Assembly (NCBI GenBank): GCA_036426205.1
Contig: CM071574.1
Span: 14,172,130-14,236,129, forward strand
Source of the DNA: Ascaphus truei
Lineage: Eukaryota; Chordata; Amphibia; Anura; Ascaphidae
DNA length: 64,000 nucleotides
Direction: 5' to 3'
Below the pieces are notes generated by a model, which was not told where the DNA came from, searched no databases, and saw only the letters and a list, made by a program, of their open reading frames with translations. The position numbers and the translations under genes are program-made. Shown in pieces: positions 10,181 through 22,030 of this stretch. Every line of letters starts with the position of its first letter. The first letter of the stretch is position 1.

Positions 10181-12734
10181 CCCCTGTTTAATTTCTAAGT
10201 CGCATAGCCATATTCATTTTAACAAGTCAATTATGCTATCTACAGTTATTCTTAATCTTCACCTATTTCTGCTTCTGTACAGACATTGAAAAGCTACAGT
10301 AACCAAGTACCTAGGTTTACCCAGGGCAGTCCCCAGTGAAGAGTTTCAATTGTACAAGTGTGCAGTGTCCAATTTCTACTATCACAACATTGTCAACTTT
10401 TTGACCATGTTATTTTTCAGCCATCAAATATTTCTTCCAACTTCTTTTTTCCACCTACTGCTTCATAACTCTCATATATTCACGTGGGCGTCAGATTGTG
10501 TCTCCATTCAACATCCTAAACATTTTCCATTACCCCCTAGGTCTGCTACTTCTTGGTACCAGATTTGCATCCAAGACACAACCACTGCTTAATTACTACC
10601 CTGTTAGGGGTTGGAATTGCCCAAATATTTTGAGCGCTCTAGTATATTTCATCTATGAAGATCATTTGTAAATGGCATGTATTTTGTGCCTCCTTCTCAT
10701 TGTTTCTTTTTGCTGTACCCTTTCCCTTTGTAACGCTCAACCTTTTGTTCTCTGAAACATTCTAAATGAACAGTAAGAGAAACACTGTTGTTTAAGTAAC
10801 ATTTATAGATTTCTGCTAAAATAAATAAAGTGGTAACATTGGTCATGTAATGCGGCCTCTCTTTGCTTTGGTATTTCCTTAATAACCTAATCAAAAATAA
10901 TTCTAAACAAATAATCAAACATATAAGAATGAATAAAGTTTGAATTTTTAACGTACAATTCTCATCGATGTTATTAGAGATGTCCCCCGCGTGCTTATCT
11001 GCATATCCACGCACAGCATTTAACATCTTCATTTTAGGAAGCGAGAAAATGGAACATGCTTCGGAGACACGTGGGCGAGCCCTGGCAGGCGTTTCTTCTT
11101 CTTTAACATATGTGTTGTATGTTGCAGTGCATCAGGTATAATTGTTGTTGTTCATTGTATTACCTTGTATACTTTAACAATGTACTACATAATTGGCCCT
11201 AATAAATGTCATGTAAATGGAACTTAATATATCTTAACAGGTTTTCAAAGTACCTTACCACATTAGCAAATTGCAGTCAACTATTGCTCATACTGGACCA
11301 TAAATTATCACTATGCTACCAGAGCACAGCTGTGTCTTGTATTACGGTTTTGCAAGTGTCATGTAATTTGATAATGTGAATGTGTCACTGAATGGTACCG
11401 TGAGCCATTGGGTTTAATGGTGTAGCATAATAAACCGTGGGACTTCCTTGAAACCGTACCACATTACATTACTTCTCCAATGTGTATCTGTAATAGTATG
11501 CAGAATCACATTAAATATGTACTTTGCAAATGAAGAATGTTATAAGCTGTACAAGTTAGTGTTGGTTTTTATGATTACATTTAGAACATATCAATTGTAT
11601 TTCAAAGTTGAAAAGATTGGTGTTCTAATAGGCTTTATGTATGTTTTAAAATGTGCCTTTTTTTATTATACTGTAAATAGTTCATTTACAAGTACTTTTT
11701 GCAGTGTTTAAATGTTAAGATGTACAGTATACAGTATCTACATGATTCATTGAGAGAGTTCATACATAATGTATCATGCTGCATGTTTGTTTCAATGACC
11801 TACAGTGATCTGAACCTAACTCATCATAATGCAACATATTATTGTATATTATTTAAACAAATCATAAAGACAATAAATATATTTTTGGAACACAAAGCAA
11901 TGCGTACTATTCCTTGATAATTCAACATTAGAGTTCCATTTTAATAATCCCATCCGTCAGACTTTGCAGACTCTTTATGTATTAATGCAGAAATTATCCT
12001 AAATAGTTAGATTATAATGTCTTTAAAGATTAAACATTTCATGATGAATATTAACATCTCCACTATGCATTAACTTTTTAAAAGTGTTTCAACCAGGCCC
12101 AAATCCTACTTGGCAAAATTTTAGAAGTGATCAATTAAACACACAAATATGCTTAAACAGCTACATTTAAATGTGCTGTGAGACAGTTTTGTAATTTCTC
12201 AAAATATTAGCATATTTTGATATCTTAACACCCTGTTCATCAGAAACTGACTAGGACCTCCTAATCTTAACCCAATGGATGGCTAATCCTAATTCAGTAG
12301 GAGGCATGCAAATATATATAAACTAATTCAGGATTAGCTTTTCTACATTAGGGAGGGATGGGATGTTGCACTTGGTGGTCCTTAGTAATATGCCAGTTCG
12401 TTCGACACCATTTCTCTATCTGTCAACCTACTCCACTTAGCCGCAATGATCATACTCTGCAGTAACCCTTAAAGTTAAAGACTAAAAAAAAGCATATTTT
12501 TTCAAAGGGAAGTTTATTGTTTTGCTATCTAACAAGAGTCTGAAAAGTTTTGTTTATTTGTTTCACGACGACTTTTCCAATCTGTCAGACCAAAACTGTT
12601 TTTGTTATGAATAATAACAACCCCTAACACCCACCCTCCCCAAACCTAAATATATCCAGCAGTGCGGTTGAGGCATACTCCACCCCAACAATGAGCAGCC
12701 ACTATATCGTTTGTTTCAACATTGCCCCTTATTC
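10181..12734. other. AT-rich intergenic stretch
   Basis: No repeat family is recognised over most of this part. Several open frames of 60-115 codons exist on both strands; the most gene-like is listed separately at 10697-11032. A partly palindromic segment around 12235-12350 (TAATCC/GGATTA motifs) may be a worn MITE. Confidence 0.35.
10697..11032 (-). CDS. Small open frame with one hydrophobic segment, unrecognised
   Basis: A 111-codon open frame on the minus strand begins with an ATG at 11032. Its N-terminal 30 residues are polar with a charged stretch (GYADKHAGDISNNIDENC). A hydrophobic segment follows (TLFILICLIICLELFLI, about residues 32-48), then a basic patch (RLLRKYQSKERPH). This is the layout of a small single-pass membrane protein. 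I do not recognise the family. The second half (rich in KVERYKGKGYSKKKQ) looks less like a protein. No start context, splice site or neighbour supports it, and a chance frame in AT-rich DNA is the simpler explanation. Confidence 0.15.
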   Translation of the reverse strand: MKMLNAVRGYADKHAGDISNNIDENCTLKIQTLFILICLIICLELFLIRLLRKYQSKERPHYMTNVTTLFILAEIYKCYLNNSVSLTVHLECFREQKVERYKGKGYSKKKQ

Positions 12735-12896
12735 CTTCTAGAGTGTAAGCTCTCGGGAACAGGATCCTCATTACCTTCTGTATCTGTTTGCTCCTGTCTG
12801 TTCTTGCTTGTTTGCCATTCTGTTTATGTAATATACATAACTCTGCATCCCCACTGTACCACACTGCGGAATATGTTGGCGCTTGACAAATAAAGG

Positions 12897-12953
<57 letters not shown>
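12735..12953 (+). mobile_element. L2-type LINE/SINE 3' end with (TAA)n tail
   Basis: GAGTGTAAGCTCTCGGGAAC, later GGAATATGTTGGCGCTTGAC and ACAAATAAAGGATAA, followed by about 15 TAA repeats (12897-12950), form the characteristic 3' end shared by L2 LINEs and the SINEs they mobilise. It is heavily 5'-truncated. Confidence 0.6.
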
Positions 12954-12954
<1 letters not shown>

Positions 12955-14635
12955 CAACAATACGTATGTGTTTTGTACATTTAAAAACATAATCAAAGAA
13001 AACTACAGCCCATCATTCACAAGCTTTGGTTGTTATAGTATCAATTAAACATTAACATGTTTTGTATAATATGTTCTTAAGAATATGTTTTCTTTCCCAT
13101 CAGCCCAAATTACCAATAAATTGTGATCTGCATAACTCTAGAAGTATATGATGATATGCATTCTAAATCTCTATATCTGCAATAAGCAGAGATTCACAGT
13201 ACATACTGTATTACAATATTCCTACAGTCACCTATTCATTGCATTTGTTTGTTCCATAATAGAATATGATACTGTAGGTGCCAGTGCGATCATTTGCAAA
13301 TTTGTCATTTATATATTTATATATCAAATAATTACTTTTTTTTTTAATCTTGTAGAATATTTCATCAGCATTATCAGTGACAGTGTTCAGTCAGTATGTT
13401 AAACTTTTAAGTAAAAAAAAAAAAAAAAAGTCTTATTAGCATTCCTGCCTTGTGGGCTCTAAGCCCTTATAAGTGCTCACGAAAGCAACTGCCAGCAAAG
13501 AAATATCTACTTTTATTGCAAGACATATCCTCTTAGTTTATCTGTTTTCAGCCGAATCAGCTCTTCCAGATGCTAATTGTCCATTACAGTGCCTAGAGTC
13601 TGTGGGATATATCTGTCTATATTCTTCCTCAGTAGGTGTAGCAAGGTTGATGAAAGGTATGAGAAGTTATTGTTTGATGATCTCTGCATGTTACCTATTG
13701 AGGAAATGTATTTGATAAATTACCTTGTGCAACATGTGAAATGTGATATACTGTACACGGCAATTTGCTGTGTCAATAAATTAGAGGAAGTGTTTGAAAG
13801 GTCTTGGCACTTCTGCAATATTAATGCAAGACTATATAGTTTAGCGAACAGGGATGCAGCTATGGTTGATTCTGCAATAGTTGTTATATTTTACATAGTG
13901 CTTACAAGGGATACATTGCTGTGCACAAAATGTGCAATCATATAGTATTGTATCACTGAACTGAAGAGCTTACAATCTAATTCTGGAGATTGAAACAGGA
14001 ATCCCCCTAAAAGGGGACAGTATATGCTGTGATTAACTTTTTTGTTAAACAACGTTACTGTTTGTTGTATTGTACCACGTTTTTTATGCCAGTTTTTTCA
14101 AAGGTAACGTGTGAATGGGCACAGGAGAAGCCATCTGAAATGACCAGGGAGGACCATTTTTATCAAATAATGACCCATATTAACTAAGTGGTGTTATTCC
14201 ATAAAATACTCGTCAGTGCCGTGAAACAACTGAAGGCCAATTCAAATTATTTATTCTTGTATAATAACACGGCTTTATAAATATGGCCCAGTATCTCCAG
14301 ATTGCAGTTATAGAAATGAAAATAAATCTTATCAATAAACAGAATGGCAGAGTCCACGTGGGTAACAAAAAATTAAAAAAGTAAAAATCAAAGAGATTGC
14401 TGCTTCAAGCGACTTCCTCGATCAAAAGGACCCGCCATTGGGTAGAAAGCGAGAACATCTTATTTCAGAAAGGCACTATGAAAACACAGACCCTGTTGTG
14501 TACAGTGTATATCAGACAAATATGAGTGCTTTTTAATATAAAAAAACATATTATATATACCTGATATACTGCAAATAGTTCTCAGTGCCTTAGACACTTG
14601 GGCTCAGATCCATAGCACGCCAATAAGTGAGTTAG
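12954..14635. other. Unassigned AT-rich stretch
   Basis: There is an A-run at 13412-13429. A segment at about 13895-13985 (TACATAGTGCTTACAAGG, GAGCTTACAATCTAATT) resembles an antisense SINE/L2 end. The 122-codon frame at 13577-13945 has no recognisable motif and overlaps other frames. Confidence 0.35.
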
Positions 14636-14760
14636 TATCATGTTAACTGAAGGAGTGGCTCATTGCCTGGTTCAATTCCCGGTGTCGGCTCCTTGTGACC
14701 TTGGGCAAGTCACTTTATCTCCCTATGCCTCAGGCACCAAAAACATAGATTGTAAGCTCT
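14636..14760 (+). mobile_element. CORE-SINE (MIR-like) fragment
   Basis: It contains a B-box-like GGTTCAATTCCC, the CORE signature GACCTTGGGCAAGTCACTTT, CCTATGCCTCAGGCACC and ATTGTAAGCTCT. The tail is missing or replaced by the GC-rich block that follows. Confidence 0.65.
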
Positions 14761-15535
14761 GCTGAAGCTGGGGTGGACCTGGCTGGCTGCAAGGAGATGC
14801 TCCGATGTGTCGGAGCTCTGCGTCATACCCGTTAAGCAGGGGCCGCCACCTTAGGAGTTGCGCAATAGGAGCTCTGCCCATGCTTAGAAGATTAGCAGAT
14901 GCGGCGGCCATGTTAGGTGGCGGATGCCATGCGGTGAGTTGCGACCAGACCACAGGCACTCTGATAGACATTTAAAGGGACACACTCCAGCGGGAGCTCC
15001 CTCCAGAGGCGGACACCTGAGGACAAAGGTGAGAGAGGATCCAGCAGACCGTGGCTTGGGACCACGTTGCGGTTTGGCAGATCCATCAGCCAAGTCAGCC
15101 TGGTTTGGCCAAAGACCAGGAAGGTATCTGAAAGGGCACCAACGACCATAAACATTGGGTAGCGCTACTCCACACACACTCTTTGGGTGGGCCTGGATCT
15201 GTGGACACCGTGGTGGTTAGGTGTCCAGGGCACCCTCATAACTTTGGTGGACATATCACTGGAGGTGGACATTGTGGTGGACAGGGGTTGGTCATACACT
15301 GTGTTATATTGTGTGTACTGTTATATATTAGGTGGCATGTGTGTCAGTAAAGATAAGTTCATTATACCAGTGTGTGTATATTTATTATCTGACTGTATTG
15401 GTTCCTGTGAGGGGTTATCCAGCTGCACTCGGATCCCACTCAGGTAGAGGTGCTGTAACGAGAGTAACTGCGATCACCCCAGGCTCCCAGTGGCGGAGGA
15501 CCAGGCCTCCTGTACGCTAAACAGGTACTCAGCAC
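14761..15535 (+). repeat. LTR-like GC-rich repeat, plus orientation
   Basis: A GC-rich front (GCGGCGGCCATG near 14900) passes into a TTATATTGTGTGTACTG section. It ends with AGTAACTGCGATCACCCC and CAGGCTCCCAGTGGCGGAGG near 15470-15500. A related end (CAGGCTCCCAGTTAGCGGAGG type) occurs in reverse orientation near 44700. The layout resembles an LTR (promoter, R, U5), but TG...CA ends and a target duplication were not found. Open frames in it are not supported. Confidence 0.35.
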
Positions 15536-16365
15536 ACATAGGTCCCTTAGACACGGGGAAATGGGGCTAGACATGTTATGGCATAACGTGACGTTAATCT
15601 GGATCTGGGCCTTTATGTGCAACACAAGGCAATCAGTCTTCTCTAATGTTGCTATTGTGTCCTAGGTCACAAGCGTTGGTACTGGGTCTCAAACCAGACT
15701 CTCTGTATTCTAAGACAATTCAAGGCTGCTTTCTCCATTTGTCAATTATTGAAACAATCAAAATCTCTGTCCCTCGATTGCAGCATATTGTTGGCTGAGA
15801 TCTTTACATTTTCAAAGAGGAGAACAAGTAGCAGTTACAAAATTAGTGCCTTTTTCAAGGCAATTTCAAATTCTTGAGATTACCATCTGAATACATTGTT
15901 TTATCCCAAATATATTTTTCTATATGTTAAATGGCAGATTACTGGTCTGCACAGAACATTTACATAACCCTGGCAGTACTGCTAATGGCAAACATATGTT
16001 AGGAAAATTGCAGGAAAAACAAAAATCACAGAGTTAAAACCCATTGACTAGTGGTTTGTCCTGAGATGATGTGATTTTTCAGAAAAAGATATGAATTTGT
16101 AAATTGTAAAGACAACTCACAGTAAATTACCCATCTGTATAACTATAATAAGTGACACGTGTAAAGATCAAACACTTTGGGGCTATGTTCTTAGGCAATT
16201 TTAGAGCAAAAGTGCTGGAAAGAGTGTCATTTTTATATTGTGCCTCTATACATTAATATATCAAGGTATTTGCTCCAATTTTTGCCCCATTTACATCAGC
16301 TTTTGATTTGGGGACTGTCAGAAGCAGAAGCTACAGTAGGTGGGAGGTACACAAATCTCCTATTA
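15536..16365. other. Unassigned AT-rich stretch
   Basis: No coding motif, repeat boundary or RNA motif that I can support. Confidence 0.4.
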
Positions 16366-16528
16366 CAGGGGTGGCCAACTCCAGTCCTCAAGGGCCATCA
16401 ACAGGTGAGGTTTTAAAGACATCCCTGTCATTAATTGAGCCACTAATTTATCCACCTGTGCTGAAGCAGGGATATCCTTTAAATCTGACCTGTTGGTGGA
16501 CCTTGAGTACTGGAGTTGGCCATTCCTG
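16366..16528. mobile_element. Palindromic hAT MITE
   Basis: It starts CAGGGGTGGCCAACTCCAGT and ends with the near-complement (TGGAGTTGGCCATTCCTG). The two halves are inverted copies around about 16445. Flanks TCCTATTA (16358-16365) and TTCTATTG (16529-16536) match at 6 of 8 bases, consistent with an aged 8-bp hAT target duplication. Confidence 0.7.
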
Positions 16529-17025
16529 TTCTATTGTAATGGGATGTGCCAAACTGTGCACCTCTGTATATCGCTTTCTTTTTTATTCTCTTTTCAATCT
16601 GCACCAAAAATTCCGCCAACTTTAGGTTCCATAAATGTCCGACGTCTAACAATCTGCAGATGTCAGAAACATTTGATTACATTTGATGCAATTGTGCTCC
16701 AAAACATAAACGTCCTAGCTATTTAGGTGTGTATGTATAGCTAGGTAAAATCCATCTTTGAATCCCTAACTGAATTAAGCTGACATCTAGGCAGGGAACA
16801 CCCATGTAGGTAGAAAAAAACATATGTTTGAATGTGCCTCAGATGTGCTAATTAAGCCGACAGAATCTAACTGTCAGGTGACTTGCTAGGCCCATATAAC
16901 CCCAGATAGAACAGCTTTAGTCTGCCTGCAGCCCATCTCCAAGTAGCCCATTGTAAGTAGCTGAAGTTTAAAAGGAATGAAGAAGTGGGCAACCCCTAAT
17001 GGCCCATTCATGCATTTGAACTACG

Positions 17026-17442
17026 GTGGAAAGGAGGATATCATCTGTACCAGACTTCACATCTCAGCACTTTACTACGGCTGTGATGCTGCATTTAACA
17101 TTTACATTTGCTGTGATCTCACTTCTTCTCAAATTATGCACTTCTTTCTACCAGCCTCCTTATGTCTCTAACTCTATTCATATATCTCCATCACTCCTTC
17201 CTTCGCCAATTCTCAGTTCACATGAACTCCTTTCTTACTTGCGCCCTCTGCAACTACACAGGTATACCCCCTGCACTAAATCACACCCCTACAAATCCTC
17301 CTCACACATTCTATTTCTATCCATGCTTCTCCTCCTTGCTTCTGGGGATATCTCTCCCAATCCTGGTCCCTGCCTTATTTCTGTATGCTCTCTTCCTCGC
17401 CTGCCAAATTCAACCTCTACTCCTTCTGGTGTTAACCCTTAA
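17026..17442 (+). pseudogene. L2 ORF N-terminal region with 2A-like motif
   Basis: An in-frame stretch with a hydrophobic, serine-rich run ends in LLLLASGDISPNPGPC. The GD-I-x-x-NPGP pattern (codons at 17344-17370) resembles the 2A ribosome-skipping consensus D(V/I)ExNPGP. Such motifs are known upstream of the endonuclease in some non-LTR retrotransposons. The glutamate of the consensus is a serine here, so skipping activity is doubtful. The frame is lost after about 17440, where the endonuclease continues in other frames. Confidence 0.6.
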
Positions 17443-17682
17443 CCTCATACCCATCACCTGTCACCTTCCCTCCTCTCTCCCTTTCTCCTGTGCCCTTTGG
17501 AATGCTTGCTCTCTTTCTAACAAGTTCCTCTCTGTGCATGACTTCTTTCTCTCTCACTCTGTGCTCCTATTTGCTATAACTGAGACCTGCTCACTCAGTC
17601 TGACTCTGCTCTGGAAGCTGCCCTCTCTTATGGTGGCCTTTCCTTCTCCCACACTCCGCGCCCTGATGGCAGGGGTGGAGGT

Positions 17683-18207
17683 GTGGGGCTCATGCTCTCC
17701 TATCTCTGCTGTTACCGAACTCTTCCTATTCCTCCCTCTCTTGTTTTTCCCTCCTTTGAGGCTCACACTGTCCAGATCTTCTCAACTCTCCCTGTCCACG
17801 TGGCAGTCATCTATCGCCTATCTACCTCTACTCATCCCCCTTCTGCCTTTCTCTCTCACTTTGAATCCTGGCTCTCTTTCTTTCTCTCCTCAGACTCTCC
17901 TGTTCTTCTTTTTGGGGACTTCAATTGTCACATTGATGACCCCTCTCTCCCTTGGGCTTCCCGCTTTCTCTCCCTAACCTCTTCTTTTGGCCTTCAACAA
18001 TGGACTGCAGCCAGGACCCACAAGGATGGCCACTACCTAGACCTGGTTTTCACTGAAAACTTCTCTCTCTCTGATTTCTCCATTTCCCCTTTTCCTCTCT
18101 CTGACCATAACCTCCTCTCATTCTCTATCTCGCTTCTCCCCTTCTCCACATCCATCTACCCCCCAGTTCTGCAGAAACCTGCGCTCTATTCATCTACCAG
18201 ACTTTGA
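17683..18207 (+). pseudogene. L2 endonuclease domain (C-terminal part)
   Basis: This encodes the C-terminal half of the apurinic/apyrimidinic-type endonuclease that nicks the target DNA. Visible blocks, in order, are VHVAVIYRLS, VLLFGDFNCHIDD (the GDFN metal and substrate motif), LQQWTAARTHKDGHYLDLVF and LSDHNLLSFSI (the SDH catalytic block). Upstream parts of the domain (for example the ITET-like segment around 17575) are in another frame, so a frameshift separates the two halves near 17680. The frame closes with a stop at 18207 before the RT, so the polyprotein is broken. Confidence 0.75.
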
Positions 18208-18418
18208 TTCCACTTTACGCTCCTCCCTCTCCTCTCTCAGCTCTGCTACAGACCCTGACAACCTGGTCAGGAACTAAAACTCTGCCTTATCCTCCTCTCT
18301 TGATCTACATGCCCCACTTTCTCTCTGCAGTACTCGCCCTTCTAACCCCAGACCCTGGCTAAATTCTCGCCTCTGGAGGAAATCTCATACTCTCGCAGAC
18401 TTTCTTCACTACAAATAT

Positions 18419-19345
18419 ATGCTATCCTGTTTCAACTCTGCCCTCTCGCAAGCTAAACAAGCCTACTTTTCATCTCTAATCAACAAGCACAAGTCTAACC
18501 TACCCCAACTCTTCTCTGTCTTTAATGCTCTACTCAAACCACCCTCAGCTGCCTCTTCTTCCTCCATCTCCGCCCAGGACTTTGCTGACTATTTTAAAGA
18601 AAAGGTAGAATCCATACGTCTGAACATTCCCTCTGTTTCTTCCTCCCATCCTACACCTCTTCCTAACTCTCCTCCTGCCTTCCTTCACTCTTTTTCCACT
18701 GTCTCACAGGAGGATGTGTCACTGTTGATCTCCTCTTCCCCCTCTACCACTTGCTCTCTTGACCCCATTCCCTCCCATCTCCTAAAACCTCTTGGTCCTA
18801 CTATAATCCCTACCCTCACACACATTTTTAACTCCTCCCTCTACTCTGGTACCTTCCCATCCTCCTTCAAACATGCAACAGTTATACCATTACTCAAAAG
18901 CAGCAAGCTTGACCCTACCTGTCTTTCTAACTATCGACCTGTCTCCCTCCTGCCTTTTGCCTCCAAACTCCTTGAACGTCTTGTATTCTATCGCTTGCTT
19001 CATTTTCTCAACATCTATTCTCTTTTAAACCCTCTACAATCTGGCTTCCGCACTGCTCACTCCACGGAAACAGCCCTCACTAAAATAACGGACGACTTCC
19101 ATGCTGCCAAAGACAGAGGTCATTACACTCTGCTCATATTACCGTGGACCACCCTCTTCTCCTTCACATTCTCCATACTCTTGGTATTCAGAACAAAGCT
19201 CTATCCTGGATCTCCTCTTACCTCTCCCATCGTACTTTCAGTGTCTCTTCTGCTAACACCTCCTCCTCTATTGATCTCTCTGTGGGGGTACCCAAGGGCT
19301 CTGTCCTGTGACCTCTTCTCTTTTCTCTGTACACACTCTCTCTAG
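18419..19345 (+). pseudogene. L2 reverse transcriptase, fingers and palm
   Basis: This 308-codon frame covers the spacer and the first RT blocks. Visible blocks are [58 protein letters not shown] and [17 protein letters not shown]. Immediately after this last block the normal motif A, which carries the first catalytic aspartate, is missing: LILPWTTLF follows, pointing to a short deletion near 19138-19146. GVPKG-like motif B lies near 19285 in a mixed frame. The same deletion is present in the second copy (27265-27290), so it predates that copy. Confidence 0.75.
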
Positions 19346-19375
19346 GGGACATAATAACATCTCTTGGGTTTAAAT

Positions 19376-20267
19376 ATCACCTCTATGCTGATGACACACA
19401 AATTTACTTTTCAACACCCAACCTTACACCTGCTGTACAAACCAAAGTTTCTGAATGTCTCTCTGCTATATCATCCTGGATGGCCCTCGCCACCTTAAAC
19501 TCAACATGGAAAAAACAGAGCTCCTCATTCTTCCTCCCAACCCTGGCCCTATTCCCTCCTTCCACATTACTGTTGGAAGTACGATCATTCACCCAGTAGC
19601 CCAAGCACGCTGCTTAGGGGTCACACTCAACGCATCTCTCACATTCGCCTCTCACATTCAGAACGTTTCTAAAACCTGTCGCTTTTTCCTCCGCAATATC
19701 ACTAAGATACACCCGTTTCTCTATTGCTCGACTGCTAAAACTCTGACTCAGGCCCTCATTCTCTCCTGTCTTGATTACTGTAACCTCCTGCTGTCCGGCC
19801 TTCCTGCCTCTCACCTGTCTTCCCTACAATCTATCCTAAACGCTGCTGCCAGAATCACTCTACTCTTTCCTAAATCTGTCTCCGCGTCCCTCCTCACTTT
19901 TAAAGCTTTACACTCTTATGCTCCTCCTTACATTTCAGCCCTAATTTCTCGTTATGCACCATCCCGACTCTTGCGTTCCTCTCAAGGATGTCTTCTTTCT
20001 ACCCCCCTTGTATCTAAAGCCCTCTCCCGCCTTAAACCTTTCTCACTTACTGCCCCGGACCTCTGGAATGCCCTTCCCCTCAATACCCGACTAGCACCCT
20101 CTTTATCACCTTTAAAACCCACCTTAAGACACACTTGCTTAAAGAAGCATATGCATAGCACTGTGGGTTATACTGGACACATGATACACAACGCCTGGCC
20201 CCCTGCAGACGCACTTACCAAAACTCCCTCCTACTGTCTCTGTACGTTCTCCATACCTACCAATTAG
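19376..20267 (+). pseudogene. L2 reverse transcriptase YADD and C-terminal region
   Basis: The palm motif [11 protein letters not shown], is read at about 19378-19407, with YADD at 19384-19395. After a frame change near 19480, a 270-codon open frame continues through [54 protein letters not shown] and APDLWNALP to a stop at 20267. These blocks are typical of the thumb and C-terminus in the L2/CR1 group. This is the longest intact piece of the element. Confidence 0.8.
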
Positions 20268-20440
20268 ACTATAAGCTCCTCGGAGCAGGGACTCCTTTTC
20301 CTTAATGTTACTTTTATGTCTGATGCACTTATTCCCATAACCTGTTTATATTATCTGTTATTTATTTGATTACCACGTGTATTACAACTGTGATGCGCTA
20401 TGTATATTAATGGCGCTATATAAATAAAGACATACAATAC
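20268..20440 (+). other. L2 3' UTR and tail
   Basis: AGACTATAAGCTCCTCGGAG, then GATGCGCTATGTATATTAAT and GGCGCTATATAAATAAAGAC. The tail is related to the SINE tails at 2250 and 12880, which fits L2-driven mobilisation of those SINEs. Confidence 0.7.
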
Positions 20441-20699
20441 AACTAGCTCTTCCGTTTGGTAGCCTGTAGGGTATCTCTATAATCTTAGAGTGTTAAAAGT
20501 ATTTGTTGAGCATTAACAAAGAACAGAGAAATCTAAAAAATAAGGATCTCTAGAGTTTCTAATGGAAAACAATCACACAATGGATTTAATTGTATGATTT
20601 TTTACAAGCAAGTTAAGGCATAAATACAAATGAATGAAATCCACCTACTTGTACAAAATTATAGCAGTGTATTAAGAGCAATTATTTTAATTAATGTTT

Positions 20700-21560
20700 A
20701 TAGCTGCAGTTAGGGCTGCTGCAAAGGAATTTAGCACCCTAGGTGAACCTTCAGCCCTGCGCCCCCCCCCCCCACTGCCCACACCCCCACACTTTAGATT
20801 TTTTTTAACCGTTAAACAGTAGCCCCTCACTTCTCAAACCATCCTTCTCCTTTCTCATCTCCTTTTCTTATACTCCGCCTCCTCCTTCTCCTCTGCACAC
20901 ACCCCTCCTCCTCTTCTCACATACCTCTTCCTCTCACCCCTATTCTTCTCTCACCCCTTCCTCCTCCTCTTCTATAACCCCTCCTCTTCTCTCATCCCCC
21001 CATCTCCACTTCTCTTACCCCCTCCTCCTCCACTTATTTTACCCTTCCTTCTCCTCTTCTCTCACCTCCTCCTTTAACCAATTAATGCCTACCAGTGGTC
21101 TGCAGAGGACATAGGTCAGCAGCAGCGGAGCGGTGGTAGAAACAGACGGTAAGCACAGAGCAGGGTGGTAGCAGAGATTCGCAGAGACGGTCGGTGGTAG
21201 AGATGGGCGGTGGCGGAAGAGGAAGATGGAGGACCACAGGAGCGGGACAGAGTGGCAGAGAAGGAGGATGGCTAGGAGGACCTGTGCTGTCCCAGTGGCA
21301 GACACCGGAAGTCAGTGGACTTCCGGGTCACACAGGTGGGGCGCGCTCTTCCAAGCCGTCCTCCCCCTCTGCCACCCTGCTCCGCTCCCGCGGTCCGCCG
21401 TCTTCCTCTTTTGCCACCGCCCATCTCTACCACCAATACCTCTGCCGCCACCCTGCTCCATGCCCACCACCCATCATCCTTCTCCACTCCCCCCACCCCC
21501 CAAAATGTGTAGCCTTAGGCGACTACCTAAGTCGCCTAGTGGTTGCACCGGTCTGGCTGC
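20700..21560. repeat. GC-rich repeat with long internal palindrome
   Basis: GGGCTGCTGCAAAGGAATTT at the left and CTTAGGCGACTACCTAAGTC near the right end frame a C/T-rich then G/A-rich body. Within it, 21190-21308 and 21312-21435 are long imperfect inverted copies (GGTAGAGATGGGCGGTGGC pairs with its complement near 21410-21430). A foldback MITE is the likely nature. The overlapping open frames are shadows of the low-complexity sequence. Confidence 0.5.
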
Positions 21561-22030
21561 TGTTAAAAGTATACCATACGTTCCTTTTTTTTTTAATATA
21601 CATTTTTATTCTAATTTGGAGATCTATTCTACTATGATAATATATTCAGTGCATCTTAAAATAGCTTTTAATGTGAAATTTCTGCCGTCATTTTTTAACT
21701 CAGCCCTGATCATGTTGTCCTAGAGTCTCTGGAGCACTTATTCCTCAGTTTGGTATGAGCTCCTGATTAGCCTTTAACAAATGAGTATTTAGTGGCATTT
21801 GTAGTTATACTGTTCAGAGTTAGATTTTGGGTCAGTATTTCTTAGTGTCATGCAAACAGTTAGGAATAGATGCTCAAAGTTCTGATAAATCAGGGCTCAT
21901 AACATGATAAATACAGAACAGAGTACATGTTGATATCCACAAAGCTAATTACATGCAAAATCAATGTCCGAAATATATCTCAGCATAGGCTTAAAATCAC
22001 GTTATTGTAGCATAACGTTACATACTATGG

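Larger units (their letters stand above)
16900..20440 (+). mobile_element. L2-clade non-LTR retrotransposon
   Basis: This is a long plus-strand LINE with a 2A-like motif (17341-17370), an apurinic-type endonuclease (about 17480-18170), reverse transcriptase (about 18420-19700) and a C-terminal region (to 20267). Its 3' UTR ends in GGCGCTATATAAATAAAGAC, the classic L2 tail. The coding sequence is C/T-rich in the sense strand and broken by frameshifts, at least one small deletion and stop codons, so it cannot act autonomously. The 5' boundary is uncertain. Everything from 17036 onward is repeated at 25167 and beyond. Confidence 0.8.

Noticed and set aside
12646..12996. Open frames with long runs of L or Y
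   Set aside because: They are translations of the (TAA)n microsatellite on different frames.
13577..13945. 122-codon open frame
   Set aside because: No recognisable motif, overlaps another frame, and is embedded in AT-rich intergenic sequence.
17554..17766. Antisense open frame in the L2 endonuclease
   Set aside because: Shadow of the C/T-rich coding strand.
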